From: CAVQJU01 sp963754955
Lineage (GTDB): Bacteria; Acidobacteriota; Vicinamibacteria; Vicinamibacterales; CAVVIG01
Assembly (NCBI GenBank): GCA_963754955.1
Contig: CAVWHY010000012.1
Span: forward strand, 620,001-684,000
Length of the DNA stretch: 64,000 nt
Direction of reading: 5' to 3'
Part shown: one piece after another, positions 9,572 to 18,050 of the stretch
Numbering within the stretch: position 1 is the stretch's first letter
Layout of the letters: each line of letters begins with the position of its first letter
Notes under the pieces: generated by a model
Seen by the model: the letters and a program-made list of their open reading frames with translations, nothing else
Database searches by the model: none
What the model was told of the DNA's origin: nothing
Made by a program: the position numbers and the translations under genes

Positions 9572-11721
9572 CACTTTTCCCCCGACATCTCCTGTCCATC
9601 CCACACGCGAACGCGGCGGATGACGTCGCCTTCCTGAATCTGATCGACCACGTCCATGCCGGCGATGACGCGCCCGAACGCGGTGTACTTCGCGTCGAGG
9701 TGCGGCGCGGGTGCGTGCGTGATGAAGAACTGGCTGCCGCCGGTATCCGCCCAGTCGAGCGCCATGCCGACGGTCCCGCGCAGGTACGGCCGTTCGTTGA
9801 TCTCGTCGCGAATCGTATAGCCCGGGCCGCCTTCCCCGTCGCCTCGCGGGTCGCCCGTCTGCACGACGAAGTTGGGGACGACGCGGTGGAACGTCAGCCC
9901 CGTGTAGAACCCTTTGCGCGCCAGCGTGATGAAGTTGTCCACGGTCAGCGGCGCATCGAGCACCGCGAGCTCGATCTGAATCGTGCCCCGGTCGGTGTCG
10001 ATGTACGCCTGCGTGGACACCGGGGGCGAGATGAGGCGCGGCGCCTGGTAGGTTTCCGCCGGCAGGTGCGACGGCGCCGGGCGCACGCGCGCGGCGGTGT
10101 CGACGGCAGGGTCGGCCTGTTTGAGCAGCGCGGCCGCGCGGACGCGGACCGCCCAGTCCTTGTCGGCCAGCGCGGCGTCGAGCAGCGACCGCGCCGATGA
10201 GATGCCGTACTTCGCGAACGCCTCCACGACGGCCGCCCGCGCCACGTAGGTCGAATCGCGAAGGCCGTACTGATACGCCGCCGGCAGCGCCTGCGCCCCC
10301 GCCGGGGCGCGCAGCTCGCCGAGGCCGGCCGCGGCCGCGGCCCGCACGACGGGATCGTCCGCGCTCAGGTGATCGAGTAGCAACGAGCCCGCGTTGGGCG
10401 CGCCGATCTTCACGAGCGCGTTGAGCACAGCGGCGACGACGCGCTGATCGCTGTCGGCCAGCATCCCGTTGAGCCGGGGCATGCCGGTGCGCGTCGGCAG
10501 CGTGCTCAGGATCGAGGCGAGCGCAGCGCGCACGTGCCAGTCCGGGTCGGCGTCCAATCCCGACAGCACCGCCACGAAGCCGTCGGGGTCGAGCGTCGCG
10601 ATCGACCGCAGAGCGGCCGCACGAACGGCGGGGCTGCGATCCGACAACATGTCCACGAGCGCGTCGGTGACGGCGGCCGCTCGCACACCGCCCAGCGCGG
10701 TCACCGCTTCGAGCCGAACCGGCGGTGTCGTGCCGGCGGCCTGCACGATGCGTAACAGCGGCTGCGCGGCCGCGGAATCGCCGATGCGGCCCAGCGCGCG
10801 AATAGCTTCCACCTGTGCGCCGGCATCGGAACCGGTCAGGAGCGGCAGGAGAACCGGAACCGCGGAGCGGTCGCGAAGAGCGCCGAGCCCCTTCGCGGCA
10901 AAGGCCTTCGTGTACGGTGTGTTGTCGCCGGCCAGGGTGAGGAGCGCCGGGAGCGCGCGCTTGTCCTCGAGGCGGCCCAGCGCAAACGCCGCCGGCCACC
11001 ATCTGACTTTCGGTTGGCCTGACGCGTCGAGCACCGCTGCCGCGAGCGCGTCGTACGCCTTCAGGCGGACGAGCGCTTCGAGGCCGAGCCGGAACGCCGC
11101 CGCCGGCGTATCGCGCTTCGATTCGTCGGAGTCCGCCGCCGTTTGCGCCAGCACGCCGGTCAGCCGCGTGAGCAGCGCACCGATGGGCGCGGCCGCCGCC
11201 GGATCGCCGATGAGGCCGAGCGCCTCGCACGCGCTGCCCTGCACGAGCGGCGACTGATCCGCGAGCGCCGTGACGAGCGGGTCGCGCGCACTGCGGTCCC
11301 CGATGAGACCGAGGGCGAACGCCGCCATCTGCCGCACTTCCGGATCCGCATCGTTCAGCACCGGCGTCAGCAGCGGCACGCCTTCGGTGAGCCCGACGCG
11401 GCCGACGGCGAGCGCTGCCCGCCGGCGCACGCGCGCCTCCGTATCGGTCAGCAGCCGGCCAAGGTCGATTTCAGGCGATGCCGTCTGCGCGGCGGCCGCG
11501 CTGCCCGGCGCAGCGGGGACAGCGGCAGGCGAAGTACCGCGCAGGATCCGCTGATCCTCGAGCCTGAGGATCGAGGCCATCTTCTGCTCAAAGGGCTGAA
11601 CGGGCGGGGCGGGCACGCTGCGAGCCGTAGCGGGAGCCGGCGGGGCGCTCGCGCACGCGATCCCGCTGCACACGATCGCGAGCGTGACGACAAGACGACG
11701 CGGCAGGAAGTCTGCGAACAC
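9571..11721 (-). CDS. Exported HEAT-repeat protein with C-terminal cyclophilin-type peptidyl-prolyl isomerase
   Basis: A 716-residue predicted lipoprotein. The N-terminal hydrophobic segment ends at SGIAC, a lipobox-like site near residue 23. A Pro/Ala linker follows, then many HEAT-like repeats (about residues 85-540; recurring patterns such as VRQMAAFALGLIGD and AVRAAALRSIATLD). Residues 565-710 are a cyclophilin domain with FHRVVPNFVVQTGDP and GSQFFITHAPAPHLD. It probably folds or scaffolds periplasmic or outer-membrane proteins; that role is inference. The start is a GTG at 11721, 7 nt after a -10 box in a palindromic divergent promoter. Confidence 0.85.
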   Translation of the reverse strand: MFADFLPRRLVVTLAIVCSGIACASAPPAPATARSVPAPPVQPFEQKMASILRLEDQRILRGTSPAAVPAAPGSAAAAQTASPEIDLGRLLTDTEARVRRRAALAVGRVGLTEGVPLLTPVLNDADPEVRQMAAFALGLIGDRSARDPLVTALADQSPLVQGSACEALGLIGDPAAAAPIGALLTRLTGVLAQTAADSDESKRDTPAAAFRLGLEALVRLKAYDALAAAVLDASGQPKVRWWPAAFALGRLEDKRALPALLTLAGDNTPYTKAFAAKGLGALRDRSAVPVLLPLLTGSDAGAQVEAIRALGRIGDSAAAQPLLRIVQAAGTTPPVRLEAVTALGGVRAAAVTDALVDMLSDRSPAVRAAALRSIATLDPDGFVAVLSGLDADPDWHVRAALASILSTLPTRTGMPRLNGMLADSDQRVVAAVLNALVKIGAPNAGSLLLDHLSADDPVVRAAAAAGLGELRAPAGAQALPAAYQYGLRDSTYVARAAVVEAFAKYGISSARSLLDAALADKDWAVRVRAAALLKQADPAVDTAARVRPAPSHLPAETYQAPRLISPPVSTQAYIDTDRGTIQIELAVLDAPLTVDNFITLARKGFYTGLTFHRVVPNFVVQTGDPRGDGEGGPGYTIRDEINERPYLRGTVGMALDWADTGGSQFFITHAPAPHLDAKYTAFGRVIAGMDVVDQIQEGDVIRRVRVWDGQEMSGEK

Positions 11722-11726
11722 TGGCG

Positions 11727-11740
11727 CGATGATATCATCG
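11727..11740. promoter_or_regulatory. Palindromic bidirectional promoter core
   Basis: CGATGATATCATCG is a perfect 14-bp palindrome. It contains TATCAT on both strands (11733-11738 plus; 11734-11729 minus). The flanking start codons are almost symmetric: GTG at 11721 (minus) 7 nt away and TTG at 11748 (plus) 9 nt away. Both transcripts would be leaderless or nearly so. An operator function for the palindrome is equally possible. Confidence 0.5.
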
Positions 11741-11747
11741 GCCCCGC

Positions 11748-12389
11748 TTGCAGTTTCGCTACATCGCGATCGAAGGGCCCATTGGCGCGGGGAAGACGTC
11801 GCTGACAGAGCGTCTCGGCACGCGCCTGGATGCGACAGTCGTCCTCGAAGATACCGAGAACCCCTTCCTCGCGGACTTTTACGCGGACCGGCCCGGCGCG
11901 TCGCTGCAGGCCCAGCTGTTTTATCTCCTCAATCGCCATCGGCAGCAGACGTCCCTGCGGCAGGCGGACCTCTTCAGCCAGACCACGCTCTGCGACTACC
12001 TGTTCGACAAGGACAAGATCTTCGCGTATCTGAACCTCGACGACAACGAGCTGTTCATCTACCAGCGGCTCTACGAACTCCTCGCGCGCGACGTACCGCC
12101 GCCCGATCTGGTGATTTACCTCCAGGCGCCGACCGACGTGCTCCTGCGACGCGTGCACGGCCGCCGCTCGGACGCCGAGGCGGTCGCGCTGCAGCCCGAC
12201 GACGACTATCTGCGCGAGCTGAACGAGGCGTACCACCACTACTTCTTTCACTACAACGCCACGCCGCTCCTCGTCGTCGAGACGTCTCAGTTCGATTCGG
12301 ACGCGAGCGACGAGGCCCTCGACGATCTGATCAAACAGATTCGCTCCATGGGATCGGGAACGCGGTATTACGTGCCAAGGACGAAGTAG
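11748..12389 (+). CDS. Deoxynucleoside kinase family protein
   Basis: Phosphorylates deoxynucleosides in the salvage pathway. Residues 8-17 form the P-loop GPIGAGKTSL. The segment TENPFLADFY, RHRQQT and the Asp-Arg-like element DVLLRRVHGR fit the dNK/dGK family. Length is 213 residues. The start is TTG at 11748, since MQFRYIAIEG directly precedes the P-loop as in homologues and a -10 box sits 9 nt upstream. Substrate preference cannot be read from the sequence. In some bacteria this domain is fused to the folate enzyme FolK; here it stands alone but close to folC. Confidence 0.88.
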   Translation: MQFRYIAIEGPIGAGKTSLTERLGTRLDATVVLEDTENPFLADFYADRPGASLQAQLFYLLNRHRQQTSLRQADLFSQTTLCDYLFDKDKIFAYLNLDDNELFIYQRLYELLARDVPPPDLVIYLQAPTDVLLRRVHGRRSDAEAVALQPDDDYLRELNEAYHHYFFHYNATPLLVVETSQFDSDASDEALDDLIKQIRSMGSGTRYYVPRTK

Positions 12390-12392
12390 TAG

Positions 12393-12480
12393 CGGCAGTC
12401 GGCAGTCGGCAGTCGACCGTCCGGCCCCAGCCCCAAGTCCCCAACCTCTAACCTCTAGCCTCTGGCGTCCGGCCCCTGAT
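12393..12480. repeat. Heptanucleotide-periodic intergenic array 1
   Basis: From 12398 to 12474 the sequence divides into eleven successive 7-bp units. They begin as GTCGGCA (twice) and drift through GTCGACC, CCCAGCC and TCTAACC to TCTGGCG. Columns 2-3 stay mostly TC or CC while the other columns change. The array fills the gap between the kinase gene and accD and ends at a -10-like GATAAG. Confidence 0.75.
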
Positions 12481-12483
12481 AAG
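12478..12483 (+). promoter_or_regulatory. Candidate -10 box for accD
   Basis: GATAAG preceded by CCT lies 11 nt before the accD ATG at 12495. It would give a leader of only about five nucleotides. There is no Shine-Dalgarno sequence in front of accD. Confidence 0.3.
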
Positions 12484-12494
12484 CTGGTCGCTCC

Positions 12495-13406
12495 ATGGCT
12501 TGGTTCAAGCGGGCCCGCAAACCGATCGCCGCCACCAAGGACAAGACGAGCCGTGTGCCGGAAGGCCTCTGGGTCAAGTGTGCCGGCTGCGAGCAGGTCA
12601 TCTACAACAAGGATCTCGCCACCAACCTGAACGTCTGCCCCAAGTGCAGCCATCATTTCCGCATCGGCGCTACCGATCGACTGCGGATGCTGTTCGACGA
12701 CGGCACGTACACCGAGTACGACAAGGGGCTGGTCTCGACCGACCCGCTGAAATTTACTGACACGAAGCCCTATCGGACGCGCCTCGAATCGAGCATCGAG
12801 GCAACCGGCCAGAAGGACGCCGTGATTGCGGCGTTGGGACGCCTCGACGGCATCCAGACGATCGTCGCCGCCATGGAATACAGCTTCATCGGCGGCAGCA
12901 TGGGCGTGGTCGTCGGCGAGAAGATCACGCGCGCGATCGAACGCGCAATCGACAACCGCTGGCCGGTCGTCATCGTGTGCAGTTCGGGCGGCGCGCGGAT
13001 GATGGAAGGGGCGCTTTCGCTGATGCAGATGGCGAAGATCTCCGGGGCGCTCGCCCGGCTCGCCCAGGAACGGCTCCCCTACATTGCCGTGCTGACGGAT
13101 CCCACGACCGGCGGTGTCACGGCGAGCTTCGCAATGCTCGGCGACCTGAACATCGCCGAGCCCAAAGCGCTCATCGGGTTTGCCGGACCGCGCGTCATCG
13201 AGCAGACGATCAGGCAGAAGCTGCCGGAGGGATTCCAGCGCGCCGAGTTCCTCCTCGAGAAGGGTATGGTCGATCTCGTGATCGATCGGCGCGAGATGAA
13301 GTCGATCATCGCGAAGGCCCTGCGCTTCATGGGCGCGGCGCCGCTCGAACCCGCGTCAACCGCCGCCGGCACGAGGATCGTGCCCGAGGCGGCACCGCTG
13401 CTGTAA
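12495..13406 (+). CDS. accD: Acetyl-CoA carboxylase carboxyltransferase subunit beta
   Basis: Forms malonyl-CoA with AccA in the first step of fatty acid synthesis. A C4 zinc finger is visible at residues 31-53 (CAGC followed by CPKC). The carboxyltransferase core carries SSGGARMMEGALSLMQM and DPTTGGVTASFAMLGD, followed by GFAGPRVIEQTIRQ. Length (303) is typical. folC follows immediately, its TTG abutting the accD TAA, so the two are co-transcribed; accD-folC is a common pairing. Confidence 0.97.
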   Translation: MAWFKRARKPIAATKDKTSRVPEGLWVKCAGCEQVIYNKDLATNLNVCPKCSHHFRIGATDRLRMLFDDGTYTEYDKGLVSTDPLKFTDTKPYRTRLESSIEATGQKDAVIAALGRLDGIQTIVAAMEYSFIGGSMGVVVGEKITRAIERAIDNRWPVVIVCSSGGARMMEGALSLMQMAKISGALARLAQERLPYIAVLTDPTTGGVTASFAMLGDLNIAEPKALIGFAGPRVIEQTIRQKLPEGFQRAEFLLEKGMVDLVIDRREMKSIIAKALRFMGAAPLEPASTAAGTRIVPEAAPLL

Positions 13407-14696
13407 TTGGACCACCTCGCGTACCTGTTCCGCCTCGAACAGTTCGGGATCAAGTTTGGTCTCGAAAACATAGAGACGCTGCTCGCTCGCCTCGGCCACC
13501 CGGAGCGCACGTTCCGGTCGGTTCACGTCGCCGGCACAAACGGCAAGGGCTCGGTCACGGCCATGGTCGACACGGCGCTCGGCTGCGCCGGGTACCGATC
13601 GGCCCGCTATACGTCACCGCACCTCATCGATCTATCCGAACGATTCGTCGTCGGCGGACGGCCCGTGGACGCGGCGGCGATGCGCGGCGCCGCCGGCGAT
13701 GTCCGCGAGGCGATTGAGCAGCTCCGGGCGGAGGGCGCCCTGCAGGCCCCGCCGACGTTCTTCGAAGCGACGACCGCGCTGGCGTTCGAACTGTTTCGCC
13801 GGGCGCACGTCGAGATCGCGGTGGTCGAGGTCGGCCTCGGCGGCCGGCTCGATTCGACGAACGTGATCCGCCCGATCGCTTCCGCGATCACGTCGATCGA
13901 CTTCGATCACCAGCAGTACCTGGGATCGACGCTGGGCGAGATCGCCGCGGAGAAGGCCGGCATCATCAAGGCAGGCATCCCGGTGATCGTGGGCGATGTG
14001 GGACCGGAAGCGTGGGAGGTCATCGCGCGAGTGGCCCGCGATCGGGGGGCCGAGCTCATCCGCGCTGGCGACGGCGTGGATATCGCGCGCCTCACCCCGG
14101 GCGCTGCAGGCGACAACGTGTTCCGGCTGCGGACACCTGCGAGGGACTACGGCACGGTCACGCTGGCGCTGCGCGGAGCACATCAGGCCGCCAACGCCAT
14201 CGTCGCGGTGCGGCTGCTCGAAACGCTCGACGCCTGCGGCGTGGCCGTCCCGCCGGCCGCCGTCGTCGATGGCCTCGAGCAGGTGTCGTGGCCGGGCCGG
14301 CTCGAGCGGCGGATGCTGTCGGGCGGGCGCGAGTTGATCCTGGACGCCGCGCACAACCCGGCCGGTGCGTCGGCGCTGGCGTCCTATCTCACGAGCGCCG
14401 GCGGAGCGCCGCCGGTCCTCGTGTTCGCTGCGATGCGCGACAAGGACGCGCGCGGAATGCTCCACGTGCTGCTGCCGGCCGTCGATCGAGTGATCGTCAC
14501 ACGAGCCGCCAATTCGCGTTCGGCGGATCCGGAGGCACTGGCTGCAGAGGTGCGGGCGGTTTCGCCGTCCACGATCGTCGACGTCGTCGCTTCTCCCGTC
14601 GACGCGCTTGACGCCGCGTGGCGGATTTCGTCGCGCGTCGTCGTGGCGGGATCGATATTTCTACTCGGCGATATCATGAAGGAGATCGGCGCGTGA
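13407..14696 (+). CDS. folC: Folylpolyglutamate synthase / dihydrofolate synthase
   Basis: Mur-ligase-family enzyme adding glutamate to (dihydro)folate. P-loop HVAGTNGKGSV is near residue 40. FDHQQYLGSTLGEIAAEKAGIIK is the conserved central segment, and LDAAHNPAGA lies in the C-terminal domain. Length 429. The start is TTG at 13407, one base after the accD stop, matching the usual MDHLAYLF-like N-terminus. It is probably read in one transcript with accD and lptD. Confidence 0.95.
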   Translation: MDHLAYLFRLEQFGIKFGLENIETLLARLGHPERTFRSVHVAGTNGKGSVTAMVDTALGCAGYRSARYTSPHLIDLSERFVVGGRPVDAAAMRGAAGDVREAIEQLRAEGALQAPPTFFEATTALAFELFRRAHVEIAVVEVGLGGRLDSTNVIRPIASAITSIDFDHQQYLGSTLGEIAAEKAGIIKAGIPVIVGDVGPEAWEVIARVARDRGAELIRAGDGVDIARLTPGAAGDNVFRLRTPARDYGTVTLALRGAHQAANAIVAVRLLETLDACGVAVPPAAVVDGLEQVSWPGRLERRMLSGGRELILDAAHNPAGASALASYLTSAGGAPPVLVFAAMRDKDARGMLHVLLPAVDRVIVTRAANSRSADPEALAAEVRAVSPSTIVDVVASPVDALDAAWRISSRVVVAGSIFLLGDIMKEIGA

Positions 14697-14724
14697 TACC
14701 CTTCGATCGATTCCCGCGTCACTG

Positions 14725-17064
14725 ATGGATATCGTTTCGAGATTCCCCCGGGTCCTTTCGATCCGGGTTATGGCCGGCGCCCTGCTGATCATCGCCGGAG
14801 CGGGCCCCGCCGCGGCGCAAGGCGTGCCGGGCTTCGACAACGCCATCAGCGAGCGCCAGGTCCGCATCGGCGAGAATCGCATCCAGCTGTCGGGCCAGGT
14901 GGAGCTCAAGCGCGGCGACATCGAGCTCTACGCCAACGAAGTCGAAATCTTCACGGACTCGGATCGCGCGGTCGCGACGGGTAACGTCGTGCTCGTGCAG
15001 ACGGGCAACCGGATCGCGGCCGAGCGCGTGGACTTCAACACCAAGACCAGGCTCGGCACCTTCTACAGGGCCTACGGCTTCGCCAATGTCAAGCCCCAGG
15101 TGCCGCGGCCCGGCGCGATCGCGGTCCCGAGTGTCTCGAGCCAGGAAACCGACGTGTACTTCCAGGGAGAAACGGTCGAGAAGATCGGACCCAAGAAGTA
15201 CAAGATCACGAACGGCGGTTTTACGACATGCGTCCAACCGACGCCGCGCTGGGAGCTGCACGCGGGCATCGTCGTGCTGAGCATCGACAACTACACGCTC
15301 CTGCGGAGCGCCGTGTTCAGCGTCAAGGGCGTGCCGATGCTCTATGTGCCCGTCCTGTACTATCCGACCAAGAAGGACGACCGGGCCACCGGCATCCTGA
15401 TACCGACGTACGGTTCCTCGGATCTGCGCGGTCAGTCCCTGCACAACGCGTTTTTCTGGGTACTGGGCCGCAGCCAGGATCTGACGTTCGAGCACGTCTG
15501 GTACTCGAAGACCGGACAGGGCGGCGGGTCGGAGTATCGCTACAACTTCGGTCCCGGATCGAACGGCGACTTCCGCGGCAACTTCCTGAACGAGCACTCC
15601 GCCGACTACGTGGGCCAGGACGGCACCGTCACGCCGTCGACTGCCAGCAACAGCTGGGAACTGCACGGCGGCGCCAACCAGGTGCTGCCGGGCAATCTTC
15701 GCGCGCGCGCCCGGGTGGACTATTTCTCGAGCCTCGTGCAGATGCAGTCCGTCCAGATGAACTACGCCAACGCGTACCAGAACCAGCGGTCGTTCGGGGG
15801 CAACGTCGTCGGGGCGTGGCGCAGCTACTCGCTGAACGCCACTGTGGACCACACGGACTACTTCTCGAGCCAGACGGCCTCGAGCACGTCAGGCAGCTGG
15901 CCCAAGGTGGCGTTGTCACGAAACGAACGGCTGATTCCAGGCACGCCAATGTACTTCTCGGTGGGTGGCGAGTACGCAAGCCTACTCAAGAACAGCCTGG
16001 ATACCTCGAATGGCTTCGGCTACAACCAGGACGTCAACCGGGTCGACTTCACGCCACAGGTGCGTTTTCCCTTCAAGAGATGGCAGTGGTTCACGGTCAA
16101 CACCACTGCGGCGTGGCGCGAAACGGCCTACTCGCGAAGCCTCTCGGCTGAAGATGCGTCGGTTGTCACCGACGATCCGCTGAACCGCCAGTTCTACACG
16201 CTCTCCGCGCAGATCATCGGGCCGGTCTTCAACCGGATCTGGGAAACGCCTGACAACGGGTACGCGGAGAAATTCAAGCACACCGTGGAGCCGTTCCTCA
16301 ACATCAGCCGTACGTCCGCGTTCGACAACTTCAACCGGGTCATCCAGATCGACGGCACGGACACCATTGTGGGCGGCAGCACCCAGTACTCCTACGGGCT
16401 GAACAACAGGTTCTACGCCAAGCGGCCAGGCGATGGCGGCCGCCCGAGCCAGGCGCGCGAAATTCTGGACGTGGCCGTGTCGCAGACGTACTACACGAAC
16501 TCGCTCGCGTCGCAATACGACCCGCGGTATTCATCCGCCAACAACGGCGTGGCACGCAGCAACTTCTCGCCGATCCTGTTCACGTTTCGCGGCATGCCGG
16601 GCAATGACCTGAACGCGACCGCGAGCATCGAAGTCGATAGCCGTTACCTGGCCCTGCGCCAGATTTCCGCTGGCGGCAGCTACAACTGGACCGGCCGCGT
16701 TCAGACCAACGTCAGCTGGAGCAAGCAGGGCTACATCGAGCAGCTCCAGGGCTTCAACGACCAGAACACGCTGACGCAGGCGGTCAACGCGCAGACCAAC
16801 GCACACACGCGGGACAACGCGCTCGGCACGGTCTACTCGTTCAGCTGGGACGTGACGCAGGGCAAGATCCTCAATCAGCGGGTGTCGGCGTTCTACAACT
16901 CGCAGTGCTGCGGCATCTCGTTCGACTACCAGCGGTTCAACTACGGGGGCGTCACCGCCGGCCTGCCCGTCCCTTCCGACCACCGATTCTTCCTCTCGTT
17001 CAGCCTCGCGGGGCTCGGCAACTTCTCGCCGTTCGGCGGCGCGATGAGCGGGGTGCCCCGCTAA
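14725..17064 (+). CDS. lptD: LPS-assembly protein LptD
   Basis: Outer-membrane beta-barrel that inserts lipopolysaccharide into the outer leaflet. A signal peptide ends near residue 31 (GAGPAAAQG). An LptA-like N-terminal domain follows (IQLSGQVELKRGDIELYANEVEIF), then a long barrel region with alternating aromatic strands and the conserved LYVPVLYYP segment at the domain junction. Length is 779 residues. ATG 14725 lies 28 bp after folC. Its presence is the clearest evidence for an LPS-bearing outer membrane in this organism. Confidence 0.9.
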   Translation: MDIVSRFPRVLSIRVMAGALLIIAGAGPAAAQGVPGFDNAISERQVRIGENRIQLSGQVELKRGDIELYANEVEIFTDSDRAVATGNVVLVQTGNRIAAERVDFNTKTRLGTFYRAYGFANVKPQVPRPGAIAVPSVSSQETDVYFQGETVEKIGPKKYKITNGGFTTCVQPTPRWELHAGIVVLSIDNYTLLRSAVFSVKGVPMLYVPVLYYPTKKDDRATGILIPTYGSSDLRGQSLHNAFFWVLGRSQDLTFEHVWYSKTGQGGGSEYRYNFGPGSNGDFRGNFLNEHSADYVGQDGTVTPSTASNSWELHGGANQVLPGNLRARARVDYFSSLVQMQSVQMNYANAYQNQRSFGGNVVGAWRSYSLNATVDHTDYFSSQTASSTSGSWPKVALSRNERLIPGTPMYFSVGGEYASLLKNSLDTSNGFGYNQDVNRVDFTPQVRFPFKRWQWFTVNTTAAWRETAYSRSLSAEDASVVTDDPLNRQFYTLSAQIIGPVFNRIWETPDNGYAEKFKHTVEPFLNISRTSAFDNFNRVIQIDGTDTIVGGSTQYSYGLNNRFYAKRPGDGGRPSQAREILDVAVSQTYYTNSLASQYDPRYSSANNGVARSNFSPILFTFRGMPGNDLNATASIEVDSRYLALRQISAGGSYNWTGRVQTNVSWSKQGYIEQLQGFNDQNTLTQAVNAQTNAHTRDNALGTVYSFSWDVTQGKILNQRVSAFYNSQCCGISFDYQRFNYGGVTAGLPVPSDHRFFLSFSLAGLGNFSPFGGAMSGVPR

Positions 17065-17067
17065 CCC

Positions 17068-18003
17068 ATGCCGGGAGCAATTCTCGTCACCGGCGCCGCG
17101 GGTTTTGTCGGCGGCCATCTGCTCGATCTCCTGGGCACCGGTGTTGTCGCGTGGCACCGCACCGGCGGGAGAGCGCCTGCACCGTCGCGGGCCGGAATTA
17201 CGTGGCAGGCAATCGATCTGCTCGATCCGGCGGCTGTTCACCGCGCGATCGCGGAGGTGCGTCCGGCTGTCGTGTACCACTGTGCGGGCGCCGCCCACGT
17301 CGGGATGTCCTGGGGGGACACGGCGCGCACTCTTGCCATCAACGTGCGCGGCACCCACAATCTGCTCGAAGGCTTGCGGCGCGCAGCGCTGGCGGCGCGG
17401 GTGGTTATTCCTGGCTCTGCCATGGTGTACGCCGCGGCAGACCGAGCCCTGACCGAAGAGGATTCGCTCGTCCCGCGCAGTCCCTATGGTCTCAGCAAGC
17501 TCGCGCAGGAGATGGACGGCCTTCGCGGAAATCTGGACGGCTTGCACGTCACCATCGCGCGCGCGTTCAACCACATGGGCCCGCGTCAGGACCCGGTTTT
17601 CGCCGCATCTGGATTTGCGCAGCGCATTGCCGACATCGAAGCGGGCCGACGGGAGCCGGAGATCGCAGTTGGCAACCTCGACGCGCGCCGCGACCTCACC
17701 GACGTGCGCGATACGATTCGGGCCTACCGGCTGATTCTCGAGTGCGGCACACCCGGTCGGCCCTACAACGTGTGCTCGGGGCGTGCCATCACGATCCGGG
17801 AAGTGCTCGACCGCCTGCTCGCGCGCGCGCGTGTGCCGATTCGCGTGCGCGTAGATCCCGCGCGACTGCGACCGAACGACGTGCCGCTGCTGCTCGGGGA
17901 TCCGACCCGGATCCAGACCGAACTCGGCTGGCAGCCCGAGATCCCGCTCGATCGGACCCTCGACGATCTGCTCGACGATTGGAGAAGGCGTCCGCCGGCT
18001 TGA
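17068..18003 (+). CDS. NAD-dependent epimerase/dehydratase, GDP-4-dehydro-6-deoxymannose reductase-like
   Basis: A 311-residue extended short-chain dehydrogenase. The Rossmann motif TGAAGFVGGH is at residues 8-17. The catalytic Ser lies in GSAMVYA and the YxxxK pair in SPYGLSK. RAFNHMGPRQ and a C-terminal GWQPEIPLDRTLDDLL segment resemble RMD-type reductases that make GDP-rhamnose or related 6-deoxyhexoses. It starts 3 bp after lptD, so supply of a sugar for LPS is a reasonable guess. The exact substrate is not established by sequence. Confidence 0.8.
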   Translation: MPGAILVTGAAGFVGGHLLDLLGTGVVAWHRTGGRAPAPSRAGITWQAIDLLDPAAVHRAIAEVRPAVVYHCAGAAHVGMSWGDTARTLAINVRGTHNLLEGLRRAALAARVVIPGSAMVYAAADRALTEEDSLVPRSPYGLSKLAQEMDGLRGNLDGLHVTIARAFNHMGPRQDPVFAASGFAQRIADIEAGRREPEIAVGNLDARRDLTDVRDTIRAYRLILECGTPGRPYNVCSGRAITIREVLDRLLARARVPIRVRVDPARLRPNDVPLLLGDPTRIQTELGWQPEIPLDRTLDDLLDDWRRRPPA

Positions 18004-18050
18004 CTCGCGCCCAGAACGGCGCGCAGTATAGGGGGCGAAGATATAGCGAA

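Noticed and set aside
12478..12490. 13-bp sequence GATAAGCTGGTCG identical to 59280-59292, both beside heptamer arrays
   Set aside because: Dozens of chance 13-bp matches are expected in 64 kb on two strands; the adjacency is curious but not evidence.
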